Positions 17,026 to 26,449 of a stretch of 64,000 nt of DNA are shown piece by piece. Source of the DNA: JAAYDI01 sp052034005 (lineage in GTDB: Bacteria; Planctomycetota; Planctomycetia; Pirellulales; Pirellulaceae). Under the pieces are notes generated by a model. The model saw only the letters and a list, made by a program, of their open reading frames with translations. It ran no database searches and had not been told where the DNA came from. The stretch covers positions 1 through 64,000 of the forward strand of contig JBPOJB010000042.1 of NCBI GenBank assembly GCA_052034005.1, given 5' to 3'. A program made the translations under genes and the position numbers. Within the stretch, counting starts at the first letter, position 1. Each line of letters starts with the position of its first letter.

Positions 17026-17361
17026 TCAACCCTGCAGATCCAGTTGCTGCCCGGTGATGCCCGCCGGGTCCTTGCCCGAGCCGGGCGCGGCGTCCGCCGC
17101 CGGCTCGGTTTCGGTCGGCGTGTCGCCCGGCCCGGCCGGGCCGATCTCCCACGGTCGCCGACCGTCCGCGTCGCGGTCGGCCGCGCCCTCGTGCTCCTCC
17201 GTCTGGCCGACTCCCGAGGCCTGCTCGGCCTTCTCGGCCATCCGCGTCTGGCGGGCCTGGTTGGCCGTGTCCTGCTGTGCGCGGTTCACCTCCGACCCCT
17301 GGCTCTGAGGGAGCGGAGAGCCTGCCGCGCTGCCGATCGTGCCCAGAGGACCTACGTTCAT
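17026..17361 (-). CDS. Small disordered protein, planctomycete-type hypothetical
   Basis: A 111-residue protein with no membrane segment or signal peptide. Composition is extremely polar, with many Gln, Glu, Asp, Ala and Gly, and it is predicted largely disordered. A central segment AQQDTANQARQTR followed by EKAEQASGVG and then RDADGRRPWE looks conserved in shape with small planctomycete hypotheticals I have seen, but I cannot name a family. The frame is preferred to overlapping alternatives because of its normal start spacing 62 bp after the AsmA-like gene and its non-random composition. Confidence 0.6.
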   Translation of the reverse strand: MNVGPLGTIGSAAGSPLPQSQGSEVNRAQQDTANQARQTRMAEKAEQASGVGQTEEHEGAADRDADGRRPWEIGPAGPGDTPTETEPAADAAPGSGKDPAGITGQQLDLQG

Positions 17362-17423
17362 GAGTCATTCCTCCGTACCAGGGTCTGTCGTCACGTCCTC
17401 GCTTCGTCGCGGGCCATCTGCGT

Positions 17424-20400
17424 CTATTCCTTCGTCGGGCCCCACAGCGTCCGGGGGCTGGCGGTCCGAGGGACGGCTTCCGGGAAGATCCGCTGCAGGG
17501 TGTTGTCCAGATCGGGGAGCGGCTTGCGGATCACCTGCGGCTGATCGACAGTGCCGACCACCTGGATCAACAGGATGCTCTTGCTGGCTTCCGCCAGCAG
17601 CGCCTTGACCAGCGGCAACGGGGATTCCTCACGCCCTACCAGCGCATAGAAGTCCAAGTCGATCTGCCGATTCAGGTCCATCCAGCCCTTGCCCTTCATG
17701 CTCAGCACGTCGCCCGCGAAGTCGATGCGATCCAAATAGACCTGCTCGCCGTTGACGCGGAAATCGATGTCGCTGCTGGTGAACGTCGTGCCGTCCGGAT
17801 CGCGCAGGCTGAGCACGTTGAGCAGGCGGGCCATGACGGGCAATTGATACACGTTCGCTTCCCTGAGCCGCATCTGGCCATGGCCCTGCAACGTGTGCAA
17901 GCCCGCCTTGGCGCCCTGCAGGTGTGCCAGCGCGTAGACTCGACCGGTGACCTGGTGGGCCCCCGGATGCACGGCCCGCGCGAGCTCGATGAGCTGGCCG
18001 TCGACCAGCGACAGGTCCGCTTCGAAATGCAGGTCGTTGTCCAGCAGGACGCGCGCGTCGACCGCGACCGTGCCGCCCACGGCCCGGGCTGTGACCTGGC
18101 GCGGGATGACGCCCGGCTGGGGTGCGGTGGCGCGCGAACCGAGAATGAGCTGTTGGGCATCGAGCCAGAAGGGGCCGCGGATCTGCGTGAGCTGGACGCC
18201 GCGCGTGATGAGCGAATCGATCTCCAGCTCGCCGCGACTCTGTATCACCTGGCCGTCCGACTGCCCGATCAACCGGACGCCGCCGTGGATGTGTTCCAGT
18301 CGGAGCGCGCTGTCCAGGGCGCCGTTTTCCACATCCAGCAGGAGATCCCAGCGCGCGCTGAGCGGCCCGATATCGCCGCCGCCGAACCAGGCGTTGCCGT
18401 CGACGCTCACCATCCCGCGGTACCGCAGCTGACGCAGGGCCGACCGCAGCGCCTCAGGCATGGCATCGACCAGCTCCCGGTCGACGTCCAGCCGGTCGGC
18501 CACCAGCCGCGTCAGGCGGATCTCCCACCGCCGGTCGGGCGTGGCCTGGCCGTGTCCGGCCAGCTCGACGCGGCTGCCTTGACGTTTGGCGCTGATGTCC
18601 TGCAGTTGGAACTGGCCGTCCCGGTAGGAGAGGCTGCCGGTCACGTCGTCCAACTGCACCGGCAGCCAGGTGGGCTGCACGCTGATGGATCGCCCGGGCA
18701 CGTTCTGCGAAGGCGGCCACTTCTCGGCGCGCAGGTCGAGCTGCGTCTGGTGGGTACCCGTGTGGTGCTGCATGGTCAGCCGCACGTAATCCACGCTCCC
18801 GCGCGGCCGCAGACTGTCCCACAACCGCTCGACGCCCGGGTTGAGCTGCCCGATGGCCGACCGCAGGGACTCGTCCAGCGGCGCGTCCCAGCACTTGAAG
18901 TGCAGCGTCAGATCGCCGCCCGGCCGGCCGTCGGAAGCCGGCGTCCAGTCGCCCGCGCATGTGATGTAGTTGCTGCCATGATACCCACGCAAGTCCCGGA
19001 ACTCCCATTGCTGCGGGGTCATCACGATCTGGCCGGTCACGTTCTGAATCGCATACGGGAATCGCTCGTACTGGATCGCGCAATCGTTGAGCTGCACGTC
19101 CCACCAGGCGTGCGCCGGCTCGCCCGGCGCCCGCTTCTCGATCCGCCCCTGCGTCAACGTGATCGCGCCGCTCGGACGCAGCGTGCGCATGATCCGCTGG
19201 CCCTCCGTGGGCAGCGCCGTGATGAAGTCGTCGTTCAGCGGGATGGGGCCGTGCGAACCGAGGGTCAGCCAACCGGTCGCCTGGGAGCCCGGGTCCTGCA
19301 GCTCGGCCGCCAGCTGGATCGTCTGGCCGTTGGCGGTCGCCAGGAACTCCGGGACCCGGATCGTGCGGCCGACGACCCGGATGTGGCCATGGCCATGCTG
19401 CAGGCGCAGCGGGAACCGATAGTAACTGAACGATACGTCGCGGCAGTGGATGTCGATGTCCGGCTGGAACTCGTGCTCCGCCAGGGACAGCGTCGCCGTC
19501 AGGTCGATCGTGCCCTCCGGTGAGAACTTGTTCCACTCCGCCTGCCAGTGGGCCGGCAGCGACTGATAGAGGCGTTCGTCGAGCGAGAGCTGGCGGACCT
19601 CGCCTGAGAGCACCAAGGTGGGAGACTCGCCCAGGAACCCGTCGCAGCGGCACGAGAGCGCCAGCGAGGTCGGCCCGCTCTGGGCCGTCACCCCTTCGAT
19701 CCGAAGCTGCCGGTTGTCACAGAAGATGTCCGCCTCCAGCTTGGTCAGCGACAGCGGCAGCCGCGGGTCTTCCAGGTTCCCTTCCGAGAGATGCCCTTGC
19801 AGCGTGAAATCGATCGGCTGCGCCGCGCCGCGCCGGTGCCCGACCCGAAACGTGAATTGCGCCCGCGCTCGCAAGTTGGCCAGCAGCGAAAGGTACTCCG
19901 CCGCGTCGGCCGGCAACGCGTTGAGCATCCGCTGCGACATGTCCAGACCATCGATCGTGCCCCACGCCGACCACTCCGCGCCGCTCCGGTCGATCAGCCC
20001 CTGCAGCTTCACCCGCCGGAAATGGTCACCCAGGAGCGTCCCGGCCAGACGCCATTGCTCGCACTTGCCCGCCCCCGCCTCCGCGTGCAGCTGCACGTTG
20101 ATTTCCCGCAGCGCCATGCTGCGCTCCGGCCGACTGCAAAGGTCCTTCAAATCGACTGCCGAATCCTCGATCACGATCGTCGGCATCGACCCGCCGCAGG
20201 TGGGCAACGGCAGGAGCCCGGCCAGGTTCCACTCGCCCGCCCGGTGACTGGTCGCCTGGACTTTCAAGCGGCGCAAGGTGAGACGCTGGACCTCGAGCGT
20301 GCCGGCGAGCAACTGCGTCAAGTCCGTCTGGCAGGCGAGGAACACTTCGTCCACGGACACCCATTCGCGGTACGCCGGCGCCCCGGTCTTCGCGCGGATC

Positions 20401-20639
20401 GACAGCCCGCGGATCTCGATCCCCTGGCCGGCCAGCCGACGGGCGGCCGCCACGCGCACGTCCAACTGCGGATAGTGGTCCGCCACCAGCGACTCGACCC
20501 GCACACGGATCTGCTCGTCCAGCTGCCCGGCCAGGAACTGCCGGCCTACCACCAGACCCGCCGCGCAGACCAGCAGGGCCAACAACCACCAGCGCACGAA
20601 GCTGGCAAATCGGGCGAAGAGTCCGCGTGGCTCAGCCAT
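17424..20639 (-). CDS. Giant AsmA/TamB-like membrane-anchored protein
   Basis: A 1071-residue protein with one N-terminal transmembrane helix (about residues 15-35) and a long extracytoplasmic part built of repeated beta-rich segments. The C-terminal 200 residues (the region with YALAHLQGAKAGLHTLQGHG and VLSMKGKGWMDL) resemble the AsmA-like C-terminal domain. Family members form elongated lipid-conducting grooves between inner and outer membranes or affect outer-membrane assembly; that role is inferred from family. It lies 51 bp downstream of the glycosyltransferase and 62 bp upstream of the small disordered gene on the same strand, so all three may be cotranscribed. Confidence 0.7.
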   Translation of the reverse strand: MAEPRGLFARFASFVRWWLLALLVCAAGLVVGRQFLAGQLDEQIRVRVESLVADHYPQLDVRVAAARRLAGQGIEIRGLSIRAKTGAPAYREWVSVDEVFLACQTDLTQLLAGTLEVQRLTLRRLKVQATSHRAGEWNLAGLLPLPTCGGSMPTIVIEDSAVDLKDLCSRPERSMALREINVQLHAEAGAGKCEQWRLAGTLLGDHFRRVKLQGLIDRSGAEWSAWGTIDGLDMSQRMLNALPADAAEYLSLLANLRARAQFTFRVGHRRGAAQPIDFTLQGHLSEGNLEDPRLPLSLTKLEADIFCDNRQLRIEGVTAQSGPTSLALSCRCDGFLGESPTLVLSGEVRQLSLDERLYQSLPAHWQAEWNKFSPEGTIDLTATLSLAEHEFQPDIDIHCRDVSFSYYRFPLRLQHGHGHIRVVGRTIRVPEFLATANGQTIQLAAELQDPGSQATGWLTLGSHGPIPLNDDFITALPTEGQRIMRTLRPSGAITLTQGRIEKRAPGEPAHAWWDVQLNDCAIQYERFPYAIQNVTGQIVMTPQQWEFRDLRGYHGSNYITCAGDWTPASDGRPGGDLTLHFKCWDAPLDESLRSAIGQLNPGVERLWDSLRPRGSVDYVRLTMQHHTGTHQTQLDLRAEKWPPSQNVPGRSISVQPTWLPVQLDDVTGSLSYRDGQFQLQDISAKRQGSRVELAGHGQATPDRRWEIRLTRLVADRLDVDRELVDAMPEALRSALRQLRYRGMVSVDGNAWFGGGDIGPLSARWDLLLDVENGALDSALRLEHIHGGVRLIGQSDGQVIQSRGELEIDSLITRGVQLTQIRGPFWLDAQQLILGSRATAPQPGVIPRQVTARAVGGTVAVDARVLLDNDLHFEADLSLVDGQLIELARAVHPGAHQVTGRVYALAHLQGAKAGLHTLQGHGQMRLREANVYQLPVMARLLNVLSLRDPDGTTFTSSDIDFRVNGEQVYLDRIDFAGDVLSMKGKGWMDLNRQIDLDFYALVGREESPLPLVKALLAEASKSILLIQVVGTVDQPQVIRKPLPDLDNTLQRIFPEAVPRTASPRTLWGPTKE

Positions 20640-20690
20640 GCGCCTGGATTCCTGTCCTGCAGCCCCACGATCCTTCCACCAGCATGCCGC

Positions 20691-21989
20691 TCAGACGGCA
20701 ACGCCGACCGCCTCCCCGCGGCCCGCGACCCGCCGCCTCCACACACCGGCCAACACCGCTGCGGCCAACACCGCCCAGACCAACATTGCCGGGTCCCGAT
20801 AACGAATCGAGGCCACAAAAATCACGTGCAGACCCGTGAAGTACAACGCCGGAAAGACACACAACGTGTACGGCCAGCCGCGGCGAACCCACCGCCAGAC
20901 CCCGATCGCGCCCAGCACCAGGAGCGGCACATACCCGGCCGCGACCACCAGGCGCAGCGCCCGGCTCTGAAATTCGCCGGCATTCGGCCAGATGTTCCAC
21001 ATCCGCAGGAACTTGGCGCCGGAGAGCCGGATCGCGGCACCCATATGCCCACGCGCCCACGACCAGGCATCGTCCCGCATCCGCCGGTCCAGTCGGACCT
21101 CGAACCCGTCCGGCGACCGACCTGCCGCGATGTCGTCCTGCCGCTGTGCCTGGTAGTACCGCGTGGTGAACCGCATGTCGCTCGCACCCGTCGCCGCCGG
21201 GTTCAAACCGTCATACAGACTCGCCCCCACCTGCAACGTCGTGGGCACGAACCGGCCCGCAACCTGATAGTTCCGAATCCACCAGGGACACATCACCAGG
21301 CTCAACGCACCAAGCATCCACACGCCGATTCGCAAATGCCGCCAACGAGCCGGGCTCGCCAGCACCTGGCAACCCAGCACGAACGGTATGAACAACAGCC
21401 AACTCGGCCGCGCCAGCACGGCGCACGCCGCCGCCACACCCGCCAGCACCGACCAGAGAACCTCGCGCCGCCTCGAAACGGCCTGCCACGCACAGACCCA
21501 ACACGCCAGGTGCAACATCATCAACGGACAAAACAAGGCTTCCGCCAGCACGAAAAGACTCATCGCCACCGCGCCCGGATACCCGGCCACCAGCACGCCC
21601 GCCAGAACCCCCGTGTCGCGATCAAACAAGAGGCGGCCCATCCAGATCACCACGCCGACAGTCACCGTGCCCAACAGCGCACCGACCAGCCGCGCCCAGA
21701 GAACCGGCGGATCTGCACCGACTACCGTGAACAGCCCGGCCAACAGCACTGGATAGCCGGGCGTCCGAAAGATGCGGAAGTCCGGTCCGCCATACTCGTA
21801 CGCCTGCCCCGCCGCGATCCGATGACCCAACTCCCAGTAACCGTCACTGTCGGGCATCCCCAAGGCCCGAGCGTCGCCCAACCGCGCCTGCCACCACACC
21901 GCGCCCCCCACGCGCACGCCCAGCGCCACGGCCAAAACCGTTAAGACGACCCAGCAGCGTTTCCAGCCTGACATCCGTGGTCCGCGCAT
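20691..21989 (-). CDS. GT39/ArnT-like polytopic glycosyltransferase
   Basis: A 432-residue membrane protein with roughly ten hydrophobic helices. The first extracytoplasmic loop carries PDSDGYWELGHRIAAG, matching the acidic catalytic loop of GT-C fold enzymes of the PMT/ArnT (GT39/GT83) kind. RIFRTPGYPVLLAGLF is also characteristic. These enzymes transfer a sugar from a polyprenyl-phosphate donor to lipid or protein at the periplasmic face; donor and acceptor are unknown. A second ATG 15 nt downstream is an equally plausible start. Confidence 0.78.
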   Translation of the reverse strand: MRGPRMSGWKRCWVVLTVLAVALGVRVGGAVWWQARLGDARALGMPDSDGYWELGHRIAAGQAYEYGGPDFRIFRTPGYPVLLAGLFTVVGADPPVLWARLVGALLGTVTVGVVIWMGRLLFDRDTGVLAGVLVAGYPGAVAMSLFVLAEALFCPLMMLHLACWVCAWQAVSRRREVLWSVLAGVAAACAVLARPSWLLFIPFVLGCQVLASPARWRHLRIGVWMLGALSLVMCPWWIRNYQVAGRFVPTTLQVGASLYDGLNPAATGASDMRFTTRYYQAQRQDDIAAGRSPDGFEVRLDRRMRDDAWSWARGHMGAAIRLSGAKFLRMWNIWPNAGEFQSRALRLVVAAGYVPLLVLGAIGVWRWVRRGWPYTLCVFPALYFTGLHVIFVASIRYRDPAMLVWAVLAAAVLAGVWRRRVAGRGEAVGVAV

Positions 21990-22109
21990 AATGGTGGCCA
22001 GCGTACGGGACGCGGCATAGTAGGCTCACCCGGAGAAGGAGGTCAATACGGAAGTGGTGCTAGCACGCCGGAGCGGTGTGGCAACCCGGAACCAGACGGA
22101 GGGCGCGAA

Positions 22110-23120
22110 TCACGCGTGTGCGGCCTCCAGGCACACGACATCCGCCTTTCGCCGCGCGCGGATGCTGCCGGGCAGTGTGAGGGACGACTCCGCTGTGCCG
22201 GCGCCTTGCAGCAGGGCGCCCAATTCCTCCCACTTGCGGCGGCTCATGGCGCGCAGCGGCCAGTGCTGGTCGCGCCACACGGCCATCAGCAGCTCCTGGA
22301 CCAGGAAGGCCGGCTGCCCGCACAACGGCGTGCAGTCGATCTGCACGCGATGGGCCGCGGACACCGTCACGCACCGGGCTCGCAGCGTGTCGACCAGCGT
22401 ATCGATCACCCGCTGCGCTTGCCCGGACAGCTCGCCGAGCCGCAGGATCGCCTCCTCGACTCGCGGGTTGTAGTCGCGTTGGAGCGCGGGGAGCAGTTGG
22501 TGCCGGATGCGGTTGCGCGTGTAACGCGTCGCCCGATTGGTCGAGTCCTCTCGAAACGGCTGGCCCAAGGAGGCCAGGTACGATTCAACCTCCACTCGGG
22601 AACAGCCCAACAATGGGCGCACCAGCGTGGTCATTGGGCTGAGCGGCCGGTACTTCGGGATGCCGCCCAGGCCGCGCAGGCCCGTCCCACGCACCACCCG
22701 ATGCAGGATCGTCTCCACCTGGTCCTGGGCCGTATGGGCTGTGGCGACGTACCGCGCGCCGAGTCGATCGGCCAGGGTACGCAGGAAGCCATACCGCGCA
22801 CGACGCGCGGCGGCTTCCAAACCTTTACGGCCGGGCTGCAGGTCCGCCCCGGCACGGCCCACCTCACAAGACAACCCCAGCCGGCCGCACAACCGCGCGA
22901 CAAACGCCTCGTCCTCGTCCGATTCCAGGCCGCGGAGCCCGTGGTTGAAATGCCCGACCACCAGGCGGCCCGCCGATCGCGCCTGCAGGCGTGCCAGTGC
23001 GCACAGCAGCGCCACGCTGTCCCGACCACCCGAGACGGCGACGATCACCGTGACCTCCCGCCACTGGATCGGCGGCCAGGAGTCGGCAACCTGCCGTTCG
23101 AACTGGGGCTCGCAGTCCAT
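22110..23120 (-). CDS. tilS: tRNA(Ile)-lysidine synthase
   Basis: A 336-residue N-type PP-loop ATPase that converts C34 of the CAU-anticodon tRNA-Ile to lysidine so that it reads AUA. The PP-loop is VAVSGGRDSVALL at about residues 27-39. The second family region TAHTAQDQVETILHRVVRGTG and the following RPLL and NRIRHQLLP segments are present. The C-terminal domains are short, giving a compact protein. It is transcribed away from a large gene-free region that holds the RNA candidate. Confidence 0.92.
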   Translation of the reverse strand: MDCEPQFERQVADSWPPIQWREVTVIVAVSGGRDSVALLCALARLQARSAGRLVVGHFNHGLRGLESDEDEAFVARLCGRLGLSCEVGRAGADLQPGRKGLEAAARRARYGFLRTLADRLGARYVATAHTAQDQVETILHRVVRGTGLRGLGGIPKYRPLSPMTTLVRPLLGCSRVEVESYLASLGQPFREDSTNRATRYTRNRIRHQLLPALQRDYNPRVEEAILRLGELSGQAQRVIDTLVDTLRARCVTVSAAHRVQIDCTPLCGQPAFLVQELLMAVWRDQHWPLRAMSRRKWEELGALLQGAGTAESSLTLPGSIRARRKADVVCLEAAHA

Positions 23121-23590
23121 AGCGGCCAATGTAAACCAGCGGCGGCAGGCGGTCACGGGCTGCCCCCTACAAAGCTATGCATTATCCCCTCATTCGATGT
23201 ACTTCCGCAGAATTGGACGGTTAGGCAGGGTGGAGCGGGTCGGCCATGGCGCAACTGCAGAGGGTGCTAGGGGTTGGGGTCCTGGAAAACCGGCCTTGCG
23301 GCGGCCGCAAACCGTTGCAGTTCTCGGATTCTCTGATAACATAAGGGGCGAATTGCCTATCGGCTGCTAGCTGCGCGTGTCCTATGTGCAGCGGGCAGTG
23401 CTTGCATTCAATTGACAACCTTTGAACGAGCGTTGGCGCTACGTCGGAGGCGGGGGGTGCAAGGTGGTTCAATTCGATCGCTGATGAACATGGTCCGGAA
23501 TTCGTGATCGCGACCAGGGCTTTTTCGACACAGAGCGGGCGAATCAATGTACATCGTAATGCTTATCTTGCGGTGTATTTTGGGCATTGA

Positions 23591-23762
23591 GGGGGTTGGC
23601 TATCGCGGCCTGCGATTGGCGGTTTGCGGGCGTGCAACCCCCACGTGGGTGCCAGGACAGGGTGGTAGAGCCTCCTCGGTTGCTCTGGAGTACTGGTCCT
23701 GTGAACAAGCAGTTCCCGATACGATGGCCGCACGAGCATCGACGGCGTGCACGCCGTTTTTT
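23591..23762 (+). ncRNA. Candidate structured small RNA
   Basis: Nested complementary segments lie on the plus strand. GGGGGTTG at 23591-23598 pairs perfectly with CAACCCCC at 23635-23642. Inside this is a hairpin ATCGC/GCGAT at 23602-23616. A second domain pairs CAGGAC (23653-23658) with GTCCTG (23696-23701) around an inner AGAGC/GCTCT stem (23667-23671/23682-23686). An intrinsic terminator then closes the unit at 23742-23762. The length of about 170 nt would suit a 6S-like or other regulatory RNA, but I cannot match it to 6S, SRP, tmRNA or RNase P by their conserved motifs. The 5' end is a guess. Confidence 0.45.
23742..23762 (+). terminator. Rho-independent terminator
   Basis: ACGGCG (23742-23747) pairs with CGCCGT (23752-23757) around a TGCA loop, followed directly by a run of six T. 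It is one of the few classical intrinsic terminators in the window, and no protein gene ends just upstream on this strand, which implies a transcribed non-coding unit. Confidence 0.75.
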
Positions 23763-24014
23763 CGCCCACCGTTGCAAGCGGTGCAGTCTGGCGGGCGACG
23801 ATTTGGGCGTGTGATGGTCGGGGGGGACTAGCGCGGGACGGGCCTCATCATCATCGGTCGGGCAGGCGTGTCATGCCGCGCCGCGAACCGAGCTTGCACA
23901 GGCAATGAGAGGTACTGGGCGCGGTGCGTCGTTCGTGCTGGGCGCGTCGAGCCGAGGAGCCTGCGTTGCGACCGCCGGGCGGGTGCCGCGCTGATCCCGA
24001 ATGGGGAGCAGACC

Positions 24015-25595
24015 GTGGTAAGTCCCATCTTTGCGGCACTCGACCAGATCACCATTGCGGTCGTCGCCAGCTCCTTGATTACGGCCGCCCTGACCTTCAC
24101 GGTCGTGAAGCTGCTGGACCGGCTGCGCAGGAAGGACGCCGAGACCGAGGCCCGTACGATCCTGGAGCGTGCGGAGCGCGAGGCGACCAACCGGCGGCGG
24201 GAGGCGGAGTTGGAGATCAAGGAGCGTGCGCTCCAGCAGAAGGCCAAGACGGAAGAGGAGTTGGGCAAGGTCCGCGACGAACTGCGTGAGCGGGAGCGGT
24301 TGCTCGACAAGCGGACGGAGACGATCGAGCAGCAGACGGACGATTTGCGCAAGCAGGAGCGGATTGTCGAGAACACGCAGCGCCGGCTGTCGGAGCGGTT
24401 GGAGGACGCCAACCGCCGGAACGAGGAGCTTTCCAAGCTGTTGGACATGCAGCGTCAGACGCTGCACGACCTGAGCGGCCTGGGGCGCGAGGAGGCGGAG
24501 CATCGGCTCTTGTCGATGCTCGACGCCGAGCTGACCCAGGAGACGGGCCAGATCATCCTGCGGCACGAGAAGCGGATCGCCGAGCAGTGTGACGCGATGG
24601 CGCGCGACATGCTCCTGACCGCCCTGCATCGCTACGCGGCGGCCCACACGGCCGAGAGCACCACCAGCTCGATCGACATCCCCAACGACGAGATGAAGGG
24701 GCGCATCATCGGCCGGGAAGGGCGCAACATCCGGGCGTTCGAGAAGGCGACGGGCGTGGACGTGATCATCGACGATACGCCGGGCGTGGTGATCGTCAGC
24801 GGTTTCGACCCGGTGCGCCGGGAAATCGCCCGCCAGTCGCTCGACAAGCTGATCGCCGACGGGCGCATCCATCCGTCCCGCATCGAAGAGATCGTGGCGG
24901 AGACCACCAAGGAGATCGAGCAGTACATCCGCCGCAAGGGTGACGAGGCGGTCCAGGAGGTGAACGTCCACGGCCTGCACGAGCGCCTGGTGTACATGCT
25001 CGGCCGGATGCACTTCCGGACCAGCTACAGCCAGAACGTGCTGCGGCACAGCGTGGAAGTGGCGTTCATCGCCGGGATGTTGGCCGAGATGATCGGGCTG
25101 GACGGCGACATCGGGCGCCGCTGCGGACTGCTGCACGATATCGGCAAGGCGGCCGACCATGAGCTCGAGGGCGGCCACCCAAAGATCGGCGCCGACCTGC
25201 TCAAGCGGCATGGCGAGGGCGCGGAAGTGGTGCATGCCGCGCTGGGCCATCACGACGAAATCCTGACCGACTACCCCTATACGATGCTGGTCGCCACGGC
25301 GGACGCGTGCAGCGCGTCGCGCCCGGGTGCGCGTCGCGAATCGCTCGAGCGCTACATCAAGCGGATGGAGGAACTGGAATCGATCGCCAGCGGGTTCCCC
25401 GGCGTCGAACAGGCGTTTGCGATCCAGGCCGGCCGCGAGCTGCGCGTGATCGCCAGCGCCAAGCAGACGGACGACGCGAAAGCGGCGAAGATCTGCCGCG
25501 ACATTGCCAAGGCCTTCGAAGAACAGCTGACCTATCCGGGCGAAATCAAAGTCACCGTGGTGCGTGAATCACGCTTCACCGAATTGGCACGCTAG
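24015..25595 (+). CDS. rny: Ribonuclease Y
   Basis: A 526-residue membrane-anchored endoribonuclease that starts decay of many mRNAs. In order: an N-terminal transmembrane helix (about residues 10-30), a long charged coiled coil (about 30-190), a KH RNA-binding domain with MKGRIIGREGRNIRAFE, and an HD catalytic domain with LLHDIGKAADHE. The GTG at 24015 is chosen because GGGGAG lies 6 nt upstream and the resulting length equals the family norm; the longer upstream frame is unlike the family. It is followed 8 bp later by the ymdB-like gene, the same pairing as in Bacillus subtilis. Confidence 0.93.
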   Translation: MVSPIFAALDQITIAVVASSLITAALTFTVVKLLDRLRRKDAETEARTILERAEREATNRRREAELEIKERALQQKAKTEEELGKVRDELRERERLLDKRTETIEQQTDDLRKQERIVENTQRRLSERLEDANRRNEELSKLLDMQRQTLHDLSGLGREEAEHRLLSMLDAELTQETGQIILRHEKRIAEQCDAMARDMLLTALHRYAAAHTAESTTSSIDIPNDEMKGRIIGREGRNIRAFEKATGVDVIIDDTPGVVIVSGFDPVRREIARQSLDKLIADGRIHPSRIEEIVAETTKEIEQYIRRKGDEAVQEVNVHGLHERLVYMLGRMHFRTSYSQNVLRHSVEVAFIAGMLAEMIGLDGDIGRRCGLLHDIGKAADHELEGGHPKIGADLLKRHGEGAEVVHAALGHHDEILTDYPYTMLVATADACSASRPGARRESLERYIKRMEELESIASGFPGVEQAFAIQAGRELRVIASAKQTDDAKAAKICRDIAKAFEEQLTYPGEIKVTVVRESRFTELAR

Positions 25596-25603
25596 GGCGA
25601 CCC

Positions 25604-26449
25604 GTGAACATCCTGCTGATCGGCGACATCGTGGGCAAACCCGGCAAACAGATCGTGCAGCGCGCGCTGCCCGGCCTGCGCGTGGAGGCGGCCTTGGACC
25701 TGGTGATCGCCAATGCCGAAAACGCGGCCGGCGGGTCCGGCATCACCCCGCAGATCTTCCACGAACTGCGCGCCGCCGGCGTCGACTGCGTCACGCTGGG
25801 CGACCATATCTACCGGCGCAGCGAAGCCGACCCGCTGTTCGACGGCGACTTCCCCATCGTCAAGCCGGCCAACTTCCCCGCAGCCGCGCCGGGCCGCAAC
25901 TGGGCCGTCGTCCCCGCCGCCAACGGCGTCCGCGTGGCCGTGTTCAACCTGCTGGGCCGGCTCTTCATGCGGCCCGTCGACTGCCCCTGGACCCGCGCCG
26001 ACCAGCTGCTGGCCGAACTGCCGCCCGACGTCAAGGTCCGCGTGCTCGATTTCCACGCGGAAGCGACCAGCGAAAAACAGCTCATGGGACGATACCTCGA
26101 TGGGCGCGTCTCCGCCGTGCTCGGAACCCACACCCATGTGCCCACCGCCGACGAACAGATCCTGCCCGGCGGCACCGCCTTCCAGTGCGATGTCGGCATG
26201 ACCGGACCGTTCGAAAGCATCCTCGGACGCGATATCCAACGCGTGATGCAGACCACCATCACCTTCCGCCCCACCTACTTCCAGGTCGCCAAACACGACG
26301 TGCGGCTGGGAGGTACGATCGTGGACATCGACCCGGAGACCGGCAAAGCCCGCGCCATCCGCCGACTGGTCGTGCGCCAACAGGATGCCGAACGACTCGC
26401 CGCCCTCGCACCGCCCGCCCCACTCCCGGCCGACCAGGATGATGACTAG
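25604..26449 (+). CDS. ymdB: YmdB-type metallophosphoesterase
   Basis: A 281-residue calcineurin-like phosphoesterase of the YmdB/TIGR00282 family; the Bacillus enzyme cleaves 2',3'-cyclic nucleotides. Metal-site residues appear in order: D8, E39 and N40 in NAENAAGG, then GTHTHVP around residue 175 with two histidines. The position that is asparagine in the usual GNH motif is aspartate here (D67 in LGDHIY). The GTG start is 8 nt after the rny stop, so the two are very likely cotranscribed. Its stop shares a CTAG with the stop of the opposing lipoprotein gene. Confidence 0.87.
   Translation: MNILLIGDIVGKPGKQIVQRALPGLRVEAALDLVIANAENAAGGSGITPQIFHELRAAGVDCVTLGDHIYRRSEADPLFDGDFPIVKPANFPAAAPGRNWAVVPAANGVRVAVFNLLGRLFMRPVDCPWTRADQLLAELPPDVKVRVLDFHAEATSEKQLMGRYLDGRVSAVLGTHTHVPTADEQILPGGTAFQCDVGMTGPFESILGRDIQRVMQTTITFRPTYFQVAKHDVRLGGTIVDIDPETGKARAIRRLVVRQQDAERLAALAPPAPLPADQDDD

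Larger units (their letters stand above)
23121..24014. other. 0.9-kb gap without a supported protein gene
   Basis: No open frame here has protein-like composition or a family match. The base composition is less GC-rich than that of the flanking genes. Visible structures are a perfect palindromic hairpin TTGCGGC/GCCGCAA (23296-23310) and the strongly folded block ending in a terminator that is listed separately. The last part is the leader of rny. Size and structure suggest an RNA gene or regulatory region rather than a missed protein. Confidence 0.55.

Noticed and set aside
23221..23831. Several short frames of 60-110 codons on both strands between tilS and rny
   Set aside because: Composition is random-like, there are no ribosome-binding sites, and they overlap RNA-like stems and a terminator.
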